A DNA stretch of 64,000 bases, taken from positions 186,001 to 250,000 of the forward strand of contig NZ_CP016773.1 in the NCBI RefSeq assembly GCF_002288065.1, written 5' to 3'. Of the stretch, positions 54,296 to 62,935 are shown one piece after another. A program made the translations under genes and the position numbers. The notes under the pieces were generated by a model, which was given only the letters and a program-made list of their open reading frames with translations, did no database searches and was not told the origin of the DNA. Source of the stretch: Candidatus Planktophila sulfonica (GTDB lineage: Bacteria > Actinomycetota > Actinomycetes > Nanopelagicales > Nanopelagicaceae). How positions within the stretch are numbered: position 1 is the first letter of the stretch; each line of letters starts with the position of its first letter.

Positions 54296-55044
54296 TACTT
54301 TGTCACTCCTTCAGATTTACCAGTCGTAATAAGTTCGATGACTTGATTTGTTGTCACATCAGTCTTCTTTACCTGTGCAGCCATATTTCCGAGATAGAGA
54401 GCGGCAATATTGTCTGCAACTTGGAAAATATCGTTGAGGTTGTGGCTGATAAGCACAACAGCCAAGCCCTTATCGGCAAGGCGACGAACAAGGTTAAGTA
54501 CCTGTTCTGTCTGTGCAACACCAAGGGCTGCCGTTGGCTCATCAAGAACAACAACCTTTGAGTTCCAAAGCACTGCGCGTGCGATGGCAACTGTCTGACG
54601 CTGTCCGCCTGAGAGAGATGAAACTGTCTGACGAATTGATTTCACAGTTCGTACATTGAGGCCATCAAGAGTCTTACGTGCGAGTGACTCCATTGATGTC
54701 TCGTTGAGTGTGATGCCCTTCTTCTCTTCGCGACCAAGGAACATATTGTGAACAATGTCGAGGTTGTCGCAGAGAGCGAGATCTTGATACACGATTTCAA
54801 TGCCGAGCGCAGTGGCAGCTCGTGGACCATCAATATCGACCTTATTACCTTCAAAGATTATTTCGCCGCTTTCTGGTGTGTAGATACCAGCGATACATTT
54901 GATGAGAGTCGACTTACCTGCACCGTTATCTCCGACGAGGGCTGTTACTTGCCCTGGGTGAATGTCTAGGTGAACATCTTTCAATACGTGGACCGGACCA
55001 AAGGATTTATTGATTCCTTTAAGCGATAGCAACGGTGTGCTCAT
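54295..55044 (-). CDS. xylG: Sugar ABC transporter ATPase, XylG-like, single domain
   Basis: This 249-residue protein has Walker A GDNGAGKS (about 38-45), the signature LSGGQRQTVAIARAV and Walker B VVVLDEPTAALG. E. coli XylG has two fused ATPase halves; this one has a single half, so it should work as a homodimer. GAGAGG precedes the ATG. A stable hairpin lies between it and xylF, probably lowering its expression relative to the binding protein. Confidence 0.9.
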   Translation of the reverse strand: MSTPLLSLKGINKSFGPVHVLKDVHLDIHPGQVTALVGDNGAGKSTLIKCIAGIYTPESGEIIFEGNKVDIDGPRAATALGIEIVYQDLALCDNLDIVHNMFLGREEKKGITLNETSMESLARKTLDGLNVRTVKSIRQTVSSLSGGQRQTVAIARAVLWNSKVVVLDEPTAALGVAQTEQVLNLVRRLADKGLAVVLISHNLNDIFQVADNIAALYLGNMAAQVKKTDVTTNQVIELITTGKSEGVTK

Positions 55045-55092
55045 GAGCGCCTCTCGATAAAAATTTCATTGAGTGAATTAACTTTAATAATG

Positions 55093-55128
55093 CGAATCCG
55101 GTCCGAGGTAACCCCCGGACCGGATCCT
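55093..55128 (-). terminator. Intercistronic hairpin between xylF and xylG
   Basis: ATCCGGTCCG (55096-55105) pairs perfectly with CGGACCGGAT (55116-55125) and extends inward to a four-base loop. It lies 64 bases after the xylF stop. On the minus strand only short T clusters follow, so partial termination or mRNA protection is more likely than a full stop. Confidence 0.7.
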
Positions 55129-55188
55129 TAAGCATTTGCTATATGAAGCAAGGTAAAGCTTTGGTTTCTAATGCTGCTAATTAAAGCC

Positions 55189-56265
55189 TTAGATACCGTT
55201 TGCCTTACAAACAGCTTCTGTTGCAATCTTGCAAACATCAGCACGCTTCTGGAAGCCATCAGCGATGACAACCTTGACGTTAGCCTTTGTGATTCCAACT
55301 GGTACGAGAAGAACTGATGGAACATCACGCTTTCCATCGTTTGTCTTGCCCTTTGCAGTTGTGACCTTCTTGCCCTTTACCAATGCAACTGCGAGATCTG
55401 CTGTTGCGTTAGCTTGTGCCTTAATACCCTTGTAAACAGTATTTGAAAGGTCTCCTGTAAGTACTGCTGCAAGTCCGTCTGCTGTTGCATCCTGACCTGA
55501 AACGCATACCTTGCCGTTAAGTCCGTTCTTCTTAAGAACAGCTACTGCTGCAAGTCCTAGACCTTCGTTAGCTGATACAACTGCATCAAGCGTTCCGCCT
55601 GCCTTTGTGAGCTGCTGCTCGAAGATAACTCCACCCTTTGCGTTATCCCAGTCTGGGACAGCCTGATCGTCAACAAGTGTGTATGCACCTGACTTGATTG
55701 ATGGGCGAAGAACTGAGTCGTAACCCTGCTTGAAGAGTGTTGCGTTGTTATCTGTTGGTGAACCGTTCAAGTAAACGATCTTTGCTGACTTCTTACCAGC
55801 TGCATCGAGGCAAGCCTTGATTCCCTGGCCTTGAAGCTTTCCAACAGCTACGTTGTCGAATGAAACGTAGTATGAAGCTGAACCAGCAAGTGTTAGACGA
55901 TCGTAGTCAATTGTCTTAACGCCAGACTTTGCAGCCTTCTTCTGGATTGCAGCTGTTGATGGTGAATCAAGTCCAGCCATGATCAAGACCTTGACGCCCT
56001 TTGCGAGCATCTGATCTGCGATTGTTGCGAACTTTGCCTTATCTCCGTTTGCATTCTGAATGTCAGCAGTTACGCCAGCCTTCTTAAATGCAGCTGCGAG
56101 GAAGACGCGGTCTGCTGTTTCCCAGCGAGCTGATGAAGCAGCATCAGGAAGGATTACGCCAACCTGTACGCCAGCAGCTGTTGCTGATGATGCAGACACG
56201 AAGCCTGTGAGTGCGAGGGCAGCTGATGCGATGACCGCTGCTACTGCGCTACGACGCTTTGTCAT
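55189..56265 (-). CDS. xylF: Xylose-type sugar-binding protein
   Basis: This 358-residue protein has a signal peptide (1-31, MTKRRSAVAAV to ATAA), then a two-lobed periplasmic-binding fold. IDYDRLTLAGSASYYVSFDN, LNGSPTDNNATLFKQG and CVSGQDATADGLAAVL are the XylF hallmarks. The signal peptide has no lipobox Cys, which is unusual for an ABC binding protein in a monoderm bacterium. ATG 56265 with GAAAGG upstream is preferred over 56319. It heads the xylF-xylG-xylH operon. Confidence 0.9.
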   Translation of the reverse strand: MTKRRSAVAAVIASAALALTGFVSASSATAAGVQVGVILPDAASSARWETADRVFLAAAFKKAGVTADIQNANGDKAKFATIADQMLAKGVKVLIMAGLDSPSTAAIQKKAAKSGVKTIDYDRLTLAGSASYYVSFDNVAVGKLQGQGIKACLDAAGKKSAKIVYLNGSPTDNNATLFKQGYDSVLRPSIKSGAYTLVDDQAVPDWDNAKGGVIFEQQLTKAGGTLDAVVSANEGLGLAAVAVLKKNGLNGKVCVSGQDATADGLAAVLTGDLSNTVYKGIKAQANATADLAVALVKGKKVTTAKGKTNDGKRDVPSVLLVPVGITKANVKVVIADGFQKRADVCKIATEAVCKANGI

Positions 56266-56424
56266 ATATGTAGTGACCTTTCGAAAAAGTCGAAGACCAG
56301 GAGAGAAGATTTTTCTCATCCTTTTGCGGTCTCTGACGGGTGATGTAAAGGTATTAGCGTGTTCAATAAATGGCGATACTTCTCAGTTAACGATTAGGTA
56401 ACGCTTGGCGCTGATTTGGGCGTC

Positions 56425-56450
56425 CTCACGCGTGCGTGAGCGGGTAACCT
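56425..56450 (+). promoter_or_regulatory. argS promoter with adjacent palindrome
   Basis: TAACCT (56445-56450) is six bases from the argS ATG, a leaderless layout. The perfect palindrome CTCACGC-GT-GCGTGAG (56425-56440) ends four bases upstream of it, covering the spacer and -35 region, and is a candidate operator. Confidence 0.6.
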
Positions 56451-56456
56451 TGCCTA

Positions 56457-58103
56457 ATGCCCAGCCTTGCCGACCAGCTCGCAGCCGATATTCAGGCTGC
56501 CCTTGCCGAGGCATTTTCCAAGGGGCTTATCGAAGGTAGCGCCCCTGAAAGCATCACCCTCGAGCGCCCTAAGAATCGCGACCATGGCGATTACGCCACT
56601 TCTATTGCGCTCCAGTTAGCGAAGGCGGCCGGCAAGAATCCGCGCGAGATCGCGACCATCCTGCAGGGCGCAATTGCTTCCATCGCAGGAGTCGCCAAGG
56701 TAGATATAGCAGGTCCCGGTTTTATCAACATCACATTGGACCGCGCCAGCCAAGCTGAACTTGTTCGCACCATTCTTACTAATAAATATGAATACGGTCG
56801 TGGCCTTGCGCTCGCCGGCGTAAAGATCAACCTCGAATTTATTAGCGCCAACCCAACTGGGCCTTTGCACTTAGGTCACACTCGTTGGGCAGCAGTCGGT
56901 GATTCACTCGGTCGCGTTCTTAGCGCAGCAGGTGCACAAGTCACTCGCGAGTTTTATATCAACGATCGTGGTCGTCAGATGGATCTCTTCGGTCAATCTG
57001 TTCAAGCTGCCGCTCTAGGTAAGCCAATTCCTGAAGATGGTTACCAAGGAAATTACATCGCAGACCTTGCGAAAGAAGTTGTCGCTGCAAACCCAGCTAT
57101 TTCAACGAGTGAAGAATTTCGCGAAGCTGCTTACAAAGTTCAGCTCACGCAACAGCAGAGTGTTCTCGAAACTTTCCATACTGTCTTTGATGTTTGGTTC
57201 TCTGAGCGCTCGCTCCACGAATCAGGAGCCGTTGAACACGCTCTCGAAAAACTTCGCCAACAAGGCCACGTCTTCGAACAAGATGGCGCTGTCTGGCTAC
57301 GTACAACAGATTTTGGTGATGATAAAGATCGCGTAATTCTTAAGGAAGATGGCGACCTCACATACTTCGCATCAGATACTGCTTATTACATCAATAAGCG
57401 CGAACGTGGCTTCGATATCTGTATATATATGTTGGGCGCAGATCATCATGGATATATCCATCGACTTAAAGCAACTGCTGCATGTGCAGGAGATGATGCT
57501 AATTACAACGTGGAAATCATGATTGGTCAGCTTGTAAAAATTATGGAAGGCGGCGAAGAACTTAAGCTTTCAAAGCGCGCCGGCACCATCATTACTCTTG
57601 AAGAACTCGTTGAAAAAGTTGGCGTTGATGCAGCGCGCTACACCTTGATTCGCTACCCGGTAAATACGCCGATGGTGATGGATATCGATATCTTGCGTCG
57701 CAATACCAATGAGAACCCTGTCTATTACGTGCAGTATGCACATGCACGAATTGCAGCAGTTCTGCGTAACACTGCCGAACTTGGAATCAAATCTGATCTT
57801 GGCTCATTTGATCCTTCACAACTTTCGCATGATCGCGAGAATGAATTACTTGGAGCACTCGCCGAGTATCCAAACGTGGTTGCTAGCGCTGCTGAATTCC
57901 GCGAGCCACATCGCGTAGCTCGTTACCTCGAAGAACTTGCCGGTGTTTATCACGGCTTCTATGCAGATTGCCGCGTCCTACCAATGGGCGATGAAGCGAT
58001 CGCACCTATTCACTCTGCACGTGCTGCACTCTGCGCAGCAACGATGCAAGTTCTTGCAAATGGTCTTGATCTACTTGGTGTTTCTGCACCGGAGAGGATG
58101 TAA
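56457..58103 (+). CDS. argS: Arginyl-tRNA synthetase
   Basis: This 548-residue class I synthetase has the HIGH-type motif HLGHT in PTGPLHLGHTRWAAVGD (about 136-152), the KMSK-like KLSKRAG (about 365-371), an N-terminal additional domain, and a DALR anticodon-binding domain (about 420-548). It charges tRNA-Arg. It starts the operon argS-lysA-hom-thrC-thrB; the argS-lysA pairing is known from corynebacteria. Confidence 0.96.
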   Translation: MPSLADQLAADIQAALAEAFSKGLIEGSAPESITLERPKNRDHGDYATSIALQLAKAAGKNPREIATILQGAIASIAGVAKVDIAGPGFINITLDRASQAELVRTILTNKYEYGRGLALAGVKINLEFISANPTGPLHLGHTRWAAVGDSLGRVLSAAGAQVTREFYINDRGRQMDLFGQSVQAAALGKPIPEDGYQGNYIADLAKEVVAANPAISTSEEFREAAYKVQLTQQQSVLETFHTVFDVWFSERSLHESGAVEHALEKLRQQGHVFEQDGAVWLRTTDFGDDKDRVILKEDGDLTYFASDTAYYINKRERGFDICIYMLGADHHGYIHRLKATAACAGDDANYNVEIMIGQLVKIMEGGEELKLSKRAGTIITLEELVEKVGVDAARYTLIRYPVNTPMVMDIDILRRNTNENPVYYVQYAHARIAAVLRNTAELGIKSDLGSFDPSQLSHDRENELLGALAEYPNVVASAAEFREPHRVARYLEELAGVYHGFYADCRVLPMGDEAIAPIHSARAALCAATMQVLANGLDLLGVSAPERM

Positions 58104-58105
58104 CG

Positions 58106-59446
58106 ATGTCGCAGAACGTCTCAACAAATATGTGGTCGAAGAATGCATCCCTTGATGGCGGAACCTTGAGCCTTGCTGGAATTCCTGCTGCTCAATTAGC
58201 AAAAGAATTCGGAACACCTGCATTCTTCCTCGATGAAGATGCTTATCGTTCACGCGCACTTGCCTGGCAGAACGGATTGCAATCCGAGTTCGGTGCCCAT
58301 GCCGGAACTATTTATTACGCCGCAAAGTCGTTTATCTGCACTGCCGTAGCTCAATGGATTGCCGGAATCGGAATCGGTATCGATGTCTGCACCGGGGGAG
58401 AATTGGCAGCGGCTCTTGCTGGTGGAATCGACCCACAGAAAATCGAAGTTCACGGAAACAATAAATCAGTCGCTGAAATTGATCGCGCAGTATCTGTTGG
58501 CGTAAAGACAATCGTGATGGATTCACTCTTTGAAATTGAGCGCGTTGCCGCAGCTGCAAAGAAGCACGGTGTTCGCCAGGCAGTAATGCTCCGCTTAACA
58601 CCAGGCATTGAAGCTCATACACACGAGAAGATTTCGACAGCTCATGAAGATGTGAAGTTTGGTTTCTCTATTGCATCCGGGGCTGCATGGACCGCAGTCG
58701 AGGCTGTTGCAACACATCCTGAACTCGAACTCCGTGGAGTGCACTGCCACATCGGTTCACAGATCTTTGGTTCAGAGGCACATGAAATTGCAACAGATCG
58801 CTTAATGGGCTTTATGGCTAAGTACCGTGATGCATACGGTGCAGAACTTCCCGAACTCGATCTTGGTGGTGGATTTGGAATCTCTTATGTGAACGGAGAT
58901 GTCACAGTCGAACCAGCTGATGTCTTGCCGCAGATTCATGCCGCAGTAAAGAAAGCATGTGCGACCTACAACCTTGCAATGCCACTTGTTTCACTTGAAC
59001 CAGGTCGCAACATTGTTGGACCAACCATGTTTACTTTGTATGAAGTAGGAACTGTTAAAGATGTTGTCATCGAAGGTGGCAAGGTGCGCAAATATGTATC
59101 TGTCGATGGCGGCATGAGCGATAACGCACGTACTGCGCTTTACGATGCCGAATACACCGCAGTGATTGCACAACGTGCATCAACTGCGCCTGTCGCACTC
59201 ACTCGTTTAGTCGGAAAGCATTGCGAAACTGGCGACATCATCATCAATGAAATTCAACTTCCATCCGATATTGCACCCGGAGATCTGGTTGCGACTCCTG
59301 CTACAGGTGCATATGGCCGCAGCATGGCGAGCAATTACAACCATGTGCCTCGACCACCTGTTGTTGCAGTAAAAGATGGAAAAGCCCGCGTAATCGTGCG
59401 CCGAGAAAATGAGGCAGACCTGCTCTCACTTGATGTGAAAGAATAG
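58106..59446 (+). CDS. lysA: Diaminopimelate decarboxylase
   Basis: This 446-residue PLP enzyme has Lys74 in YYAAKSF, the HIGSQIFG motif, the phosphate-binding DLGGGFGISY, and ELEPGRNIVGPT near 290. It makes lysine from meso-diaminopimelate. It starts two bases after the argS stop. No riboswitch (L box) is present; regulation probably lies at the argS promoter. Confidence 0.96.
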   Translation: MSQNVSTNMWSKNASLDGGTLSLAGIPAAQLAKEFGTPAFFLDEDAYRSRALAWQNGLQSEFGAHAGTIYYAAKSFICTAVAQWIAGIGIGIDVCTGGELAAALAGGIDPQKIEVHGNNKSVAEIDRAVSVGVKTIVMDSLFEIERVAAAAKKHGVRQAVMLRLTPGIEAHTHEKISTAHEDVKFGFSIASGAAWTAVEAVATHPELELRGVHCHIGSQIFGSEAHEIATDRLMGFMAKYRDAYGAELPELDLGGGFGISYVNGDVTVEPADVLPQIHAAVKKACATYNLAMPLVSLEPGRNIVGPTMFTLYEVGTVKDVVIEGGKVRKYVSVDGGMSDNARTALYDAEYTAVIAQRASTAPVALTRLVGKHCETGDIIINEIQLPSDIAPGDLVATPATGAYGRSMASNYNHVPRPPVVAVKDGKARVIVRRENEADLLSLDVKE

Positions 59447-59450
59447 GTAT

Positions 59451-60746
59451 ATGAGCCCCGCAGATAAACCAGTTCGCGTTGGCATGCTCGGCTGCGGCGT
59501 TGTCGGAAGCCAAGTAGCCCGCCTGCTCCTTGAAGATACTGCCGAGCTCTCAACTCGCGCCGGAGTAAAGATTGAACTTACTCGTATCGCAGTGCGCTCC
59601 ATTAAGGATTACCCAGGTCTAGACCCTGCTCTCTTCACAACAGATCCATTCTCCATTGTGAATGACCCTGAAATCGATTTGATTGTTGAGGTTATGGGCG
59701 GCATCGAACCTGCTCGTGAATTAGCGATGACTGCAATTAACAATCGCAAATCAATTGTTACGGCTAATAAGGCGCTCCTTGCTAGCCACGGTGCAGATCT
59801 CTTTACAGCGGCATATGCCAAGGGTGAAGATATTTATTACGAGGCATCAGTAGCTGGTGCGATTCCAATCATTCGCCCACTTCGCGATTCATTGGCTGGT
59901 GACTTCGTCACTCGCTTAATGGGAATCGTTAACGGAACAACAAATTACATTCTCACAAAGATGCATGAAGATAACCGCGAATTCGCTGATGTTCTCAAAG
60001 AGGCACAGGCGCTCGGTTACGCAGAAGCTGACCCAACTGCAGATATCGAAGGTTTCGATGCAGCAGCTAAGGCGGCAATTCTTTCTGGTCTTGCATTCCA
60101 CACCCGCGTAACTGTCGATGACGTTTACCGCGAAGGAATCTCAAAGATCACTCTTGAAGATGTGGCAATTGCTAAATCAATGGATCACGTCATTAAGTTA
60201 CTTGCCATCGCAGAGCTCACACCCGCAGATGAAATCTCTGTGCGCGTTCACCCTGTCATGATTGATAAGAGCCACCCACTTGCATCTGTCCGCGATGCAT
60301 TTAACGCCGTTTTTATCGAAGCCGAATCAGCTGGACCACTTATGTTCTACGGTCGTGGCGCAGGTGGACAGCCAACGGCTTCTGCAATCTTGGGCGATAT
60401 CGTTGCTGTTTCTCGACATATTGCGCTCAACTCAATTGGTCAGCGTGAAACAGATTATGCAGATCGCGATATTGCACCGATTGAAACCACAAAGACTAAG
60501 TTCCTTATTCGCCTTGAAGTCGAAGATAAATCAGGTGTATTGGCCGCAATCGCAAAGGTATTTGCTGATCAAGGCGTATCAATTCAGACCGTTGATCAGA
60601 ACGGCCGCAACGATGATGCTGAACTCATCATCGTCACCCACCGCGCAACTGAAGGCGAACTCAAGGCAACAGTTGAAGCGCTTAAGAAGATGTCAATGGT
60701 CACCAAGATTTCAAGCGTTATCCGTGTAGAAGGAGCAATCTCGTAA
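59451..60746 (+). CDS. hom: Homoserine dehydrogenase with ACT domain
   Basis: This 431-residue protein has the NAD(P) motif [13 protein letters not shown] (about 8-20), [11 protein letters not shown], the catalytic region [14 protein letters not shown] and [16 protein letters not shown], and a C-terminal ACT domain (about 350-425, with [20 protein letters not shown]) that usually senses threonine. It reduces aspartate semialdehyde to homoserine. Four bases separate it from lysA, and its stop overlaps thrC. Confidence 0.96.
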   Translation: MSPADKPVRVGMLGCGVVGSQVARLLLEDTAELSTRAGVKIELTRIAVRSIKDYPGLDPALFTTDPFSIVNDPEIDLIVEVMGGIEPARELAMTAINNRKSIVTANKALLASHGADLFTAAYAKGEDIYYEASVAGAIPIIRPLRDSLAGDFVTRLMGIVNGTTNYILTKMHEDNREFADVLKEAQALGYAEADPTADIEGFDAAAKAAILSGLAFHTRVTVDDVYREGISKITLEDVAIAKSMDHVIKLLAIAELTPADEISVRVHPVMIDKSHPLASVRDAFNAVFIEAESAGPLMFYGRGAGGQPTASAILGDIVAVSRHIALNSIGQRETDYADRDIAPIETTKTKFLIRLEVEDKSGVLAAIAKVFADQGVSIQTVDQNGRNDDAELIIVTHRATEGELKATVEALKKMSMVTKISSVIRVEGAIS

Positions 60747-61840
60747 TGGGAATCTTTACTAAGAAGTCAGGCGCACATCAGTGGCGCGGAGTGATCGAGG
60801 AATATCGCGATCGCCTACCTGTTTCTTCAAAGACTCCTGTCGTCACATTGCGCGAAGGCGGAACACCACTTATCTATGCATGCGTTCTCTCAGAAATGCT
60901 CGGCAACAATGTCTGGGTAAAGTTTGAAGGAATTAACCCAACTGGTTCATTTAAAGATCGCGGAATGACAATGGCGATCTCGAAGGCTGCTGAAGATGGC
61001 GCGAAGGCTGTTATCTGCGCATCCACCGGAAATACATCTGCCGCAGCTGCAGCGTATGCAGTTAAAGCAGGAATGATTCCTGCCGTACTTATTCCTGAAG
61101 GCAAGATTGCAATGGGCAAGTTGGCGCAAGCTGTTGTACATGGCGCAAAGCTTCTGCAGGTTGATGGAAACTTTGATGATTGTTTAGTTCTTGCTCGCGA
61201 TCTTTCAGAGCACTATCCCGTTTCACTTGTTAACTCAGTTAACCCATATCGCATCGAAGGCCAGAAGACTGCAGCGTTTGAAGTTGTAGACATGCTTGGC
61301 GATGCTCCAGATATTCACACTCTGCCGGTTGGTAATGCAGGAAATATCACTGCATACTGGAAGGGCTACAACGAATATCGCAAAGACAAGATTTCAAAGA
61401 AGTTGCCACAGATGTGGGGATTCCAAGCCGCAGGTGCTGCTCCACTAGTTACAGGTAAGCCAGTTGCCAAGCCTGAAACAATTGCAACTGCAATCCGCAT
61501 CGGAAATCCAGCTTCATGGGATCAAGCAATTGCTGCTCGCGATGAATCAGGCGGATTGATCGATTCAGTAACTGATGAAGAAATTCTTGCCGCCTATCAC
61601 TTGCTTGCATCAAAAGAAGGAATCTTCTGCGAACCATCTTCAGCTGCTGGTCTTGCAGGTCTTATTAAATATAAGAATTCTGGAAAGCTTCCAAAAGATA
61701 AGACAATCGTTATTACATGCACAGGTAACGGCCTTAAAGATATTCCGTGGGCACTTGAAGGTGCAGCAGATCCCGTCGTCGTTCCTGTTAACGCAGATGC
61801 GGCAGCACTAGCCCTAGGTTTGACTAGGCTCTTGGCTTAG
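60746..61840 (+). CDS. thrC: Threonine synthase
   Basis: This 364-residue PLP enzyme has Lys70 in [26 protein letters not shown] and the TCTGNGLKD loop. It converts phosphohomoserine to threonine. The start overlaps the hom stop by one base. The length fits the short actinobacterial type of threonine synthase. Confidence 0.96.
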   Translation: MGIFTKKSGAHQWRGVIEEYRDRLPVSSKTPVVTLREGGTPLIYACVLSEMLGNNVWVKFEGINPTGSFKDRGMTMAISKAAEDGAKAVICASTGNTSAAAAAYAVKAGMIPAVLIPEGKIAMGKLAQAVVHGAKLLQVDGNFDDCLVLARDLSEHYPVSLVNSVNPYRIEGQKTAAFEVVDMLGDAPDIHTLPVGNAGNITAYWKGYNEYRKDKISKKLPQMWGFQAAGAAPLVTGKPVAKPETIATAIRIGNPASWDQAIAARDESGGLIDSVTDEEILAAYHLLASKEGIFCEPSSAAGLAGLIKYKNSGKLPKDKTIVITCTGNGLKDIPWALEGAADPVVVPVNADAAALALGLTRLLA

Positions 61841-61866
61841 TGAAGAACTAAGGAAAGAATTGCCCC

Positions 61867-62793
61867 ATGGCCAAGCCAACTTTTAAAGCTAATCCGATTC
61901 AGGTACAGGTTCCTGCAACCTCTGCCAACTTAGGTCCTGGCTTTGATTCATTTGGTTTAGCTTTTGGAATGTATGACCGATACGTCGCACAGATTCTTGA
62001 TGAAGGTGGCCTCGATATCGATGTCACCGGCGAAGGCGCCGATGAAGTTCCCCGTACAGATAAAAACTTGCTCGTTAAGGCGATGTATAAAGGATTTGAT
62101 TTCTTGGGTGGAAAGCCAAAGGGAGTCGCAGTTCGCGCACTCAACGTGATTCCACATGGTCGTGGACTTGGCTCATCTGCATCAGCAATTATTGGCGGGC
62201 TAGTTCTTGCTCGCTCATTGGTGCTCACTGGCACAGACAAGATGAGCGATGAAGCGCTTCTCAATCTTGCGAATGAGATGGAAGGCCACCCAGATAACGT
62301 GGCTGCAGCACTTTATGGTGGAGCAACAGTTGCTTGGCAAGATGTTGTTAAAGGCAAGGCAGTTGCACACGCTGTTCATCTACCGGTTGATCCGCGCATC
62401 AAGGTAATGGCATTCATTCCTTCAACACCGCTGGCTACTAAGAAGGCGCGCACTATGTTGCCTGAAACTATTCCCTTTGCAGATGCGCTTCGAAATTCAT
62501 CGAATGCTGCGTTGCTGACACAAGCGCTCACAATTCGCCCTGATCTACTTTTCACAGCGACAGAAGATTTCTTACATCAGTCATATCGCCAGGAAGCGAT
62601 GCCAGCTTCATTTGCACTTATGACAAAGCTTCGCGCAGCAGGAATTGCTGCATTTATCTCAGGAGCTGGTCCAACTGTTCTCGCACTCCACACTGAAGGC
62701 GATGAAGAGAGCATCCAACTTTCACGTGCTGGCGGAGCGAAATTTGAGGGTAAATCTCTCGAAATTGCTAGCCGCGGAGCCACCCTGCTATAG
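61867..62793 (+). CDS. thrB: Homoserine kinase
   Basis: This 308-residue GHMP kinase has PATSANLGPGFDSFGLAF near the N-terminus, the ATP loop HGRGLGSSASAI (about 98-109), MEGHPDNVAAAL and a C-terminal ISGAGPTVLAL. It phosphorylates homoserine before ThrC acts. AAGGAAAG precedes the ATG. It is the last gene of the argS-led operon before rho. Confidence 0.96.
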   Translation: MAKPTFKANPIQVQVPATSANLGPGFDSFGLAFGMYDRYVAQILDEGGLDIDVTGEGADEVPRTDKNLLVKAMYKGFDFLGGKPKGVAVRALNVIPHGRGLGSSASAIIGGLVLARSLVLTGTDKMSDEALLNLANEMEGHPDNVAAALYGGATVAWQDVVKGKAVAHAVHLPVDPRIKVMAFIPSTPLATKKARTMLPETIPFADALRNSSNAALLTQALTIRPDLLFTATEDFLHQSYRQEAMPASFALMTKLRAAGIAAFISGAGPTVLALHTEGDEESIQLSRAGGAKFEGKSLEIASRGATLL

Positions 62794-62935
62794 TTTTGCC
62801 ATCAGTTCGAACCCGGTAAGTAAGGGTGAAAATTAAGAATTGATAATCACAGAAGTAAAAATCAAAAAGTAAAACCCCTGATTAATAAACCCAGGGCTTA
62901 ACTCATACGTTTAGCCCCAAAGTGAAAAGAAATAC
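62794..62935 (+). other. Leader region of rho
   Basis: This A-rich 142-base gap holds a GATAAT hexamer (62842-62847) that may be a -10, and a weak stem CCCTG/CAGGG (62876-62880 with 62892-62896). No strong terminator for thrB is seen. The start codon of rho has only a poor purine-rich ribosome site. Confidence 0.35.

Noticed and set aside
56266-56456. Riboswitch (L box, T box or similar) before the argS-lysA-hom-thr operon
   Set aside because: The argS message appears leaderless, leaving no room for a riboswitch; only a palindrome is seen.
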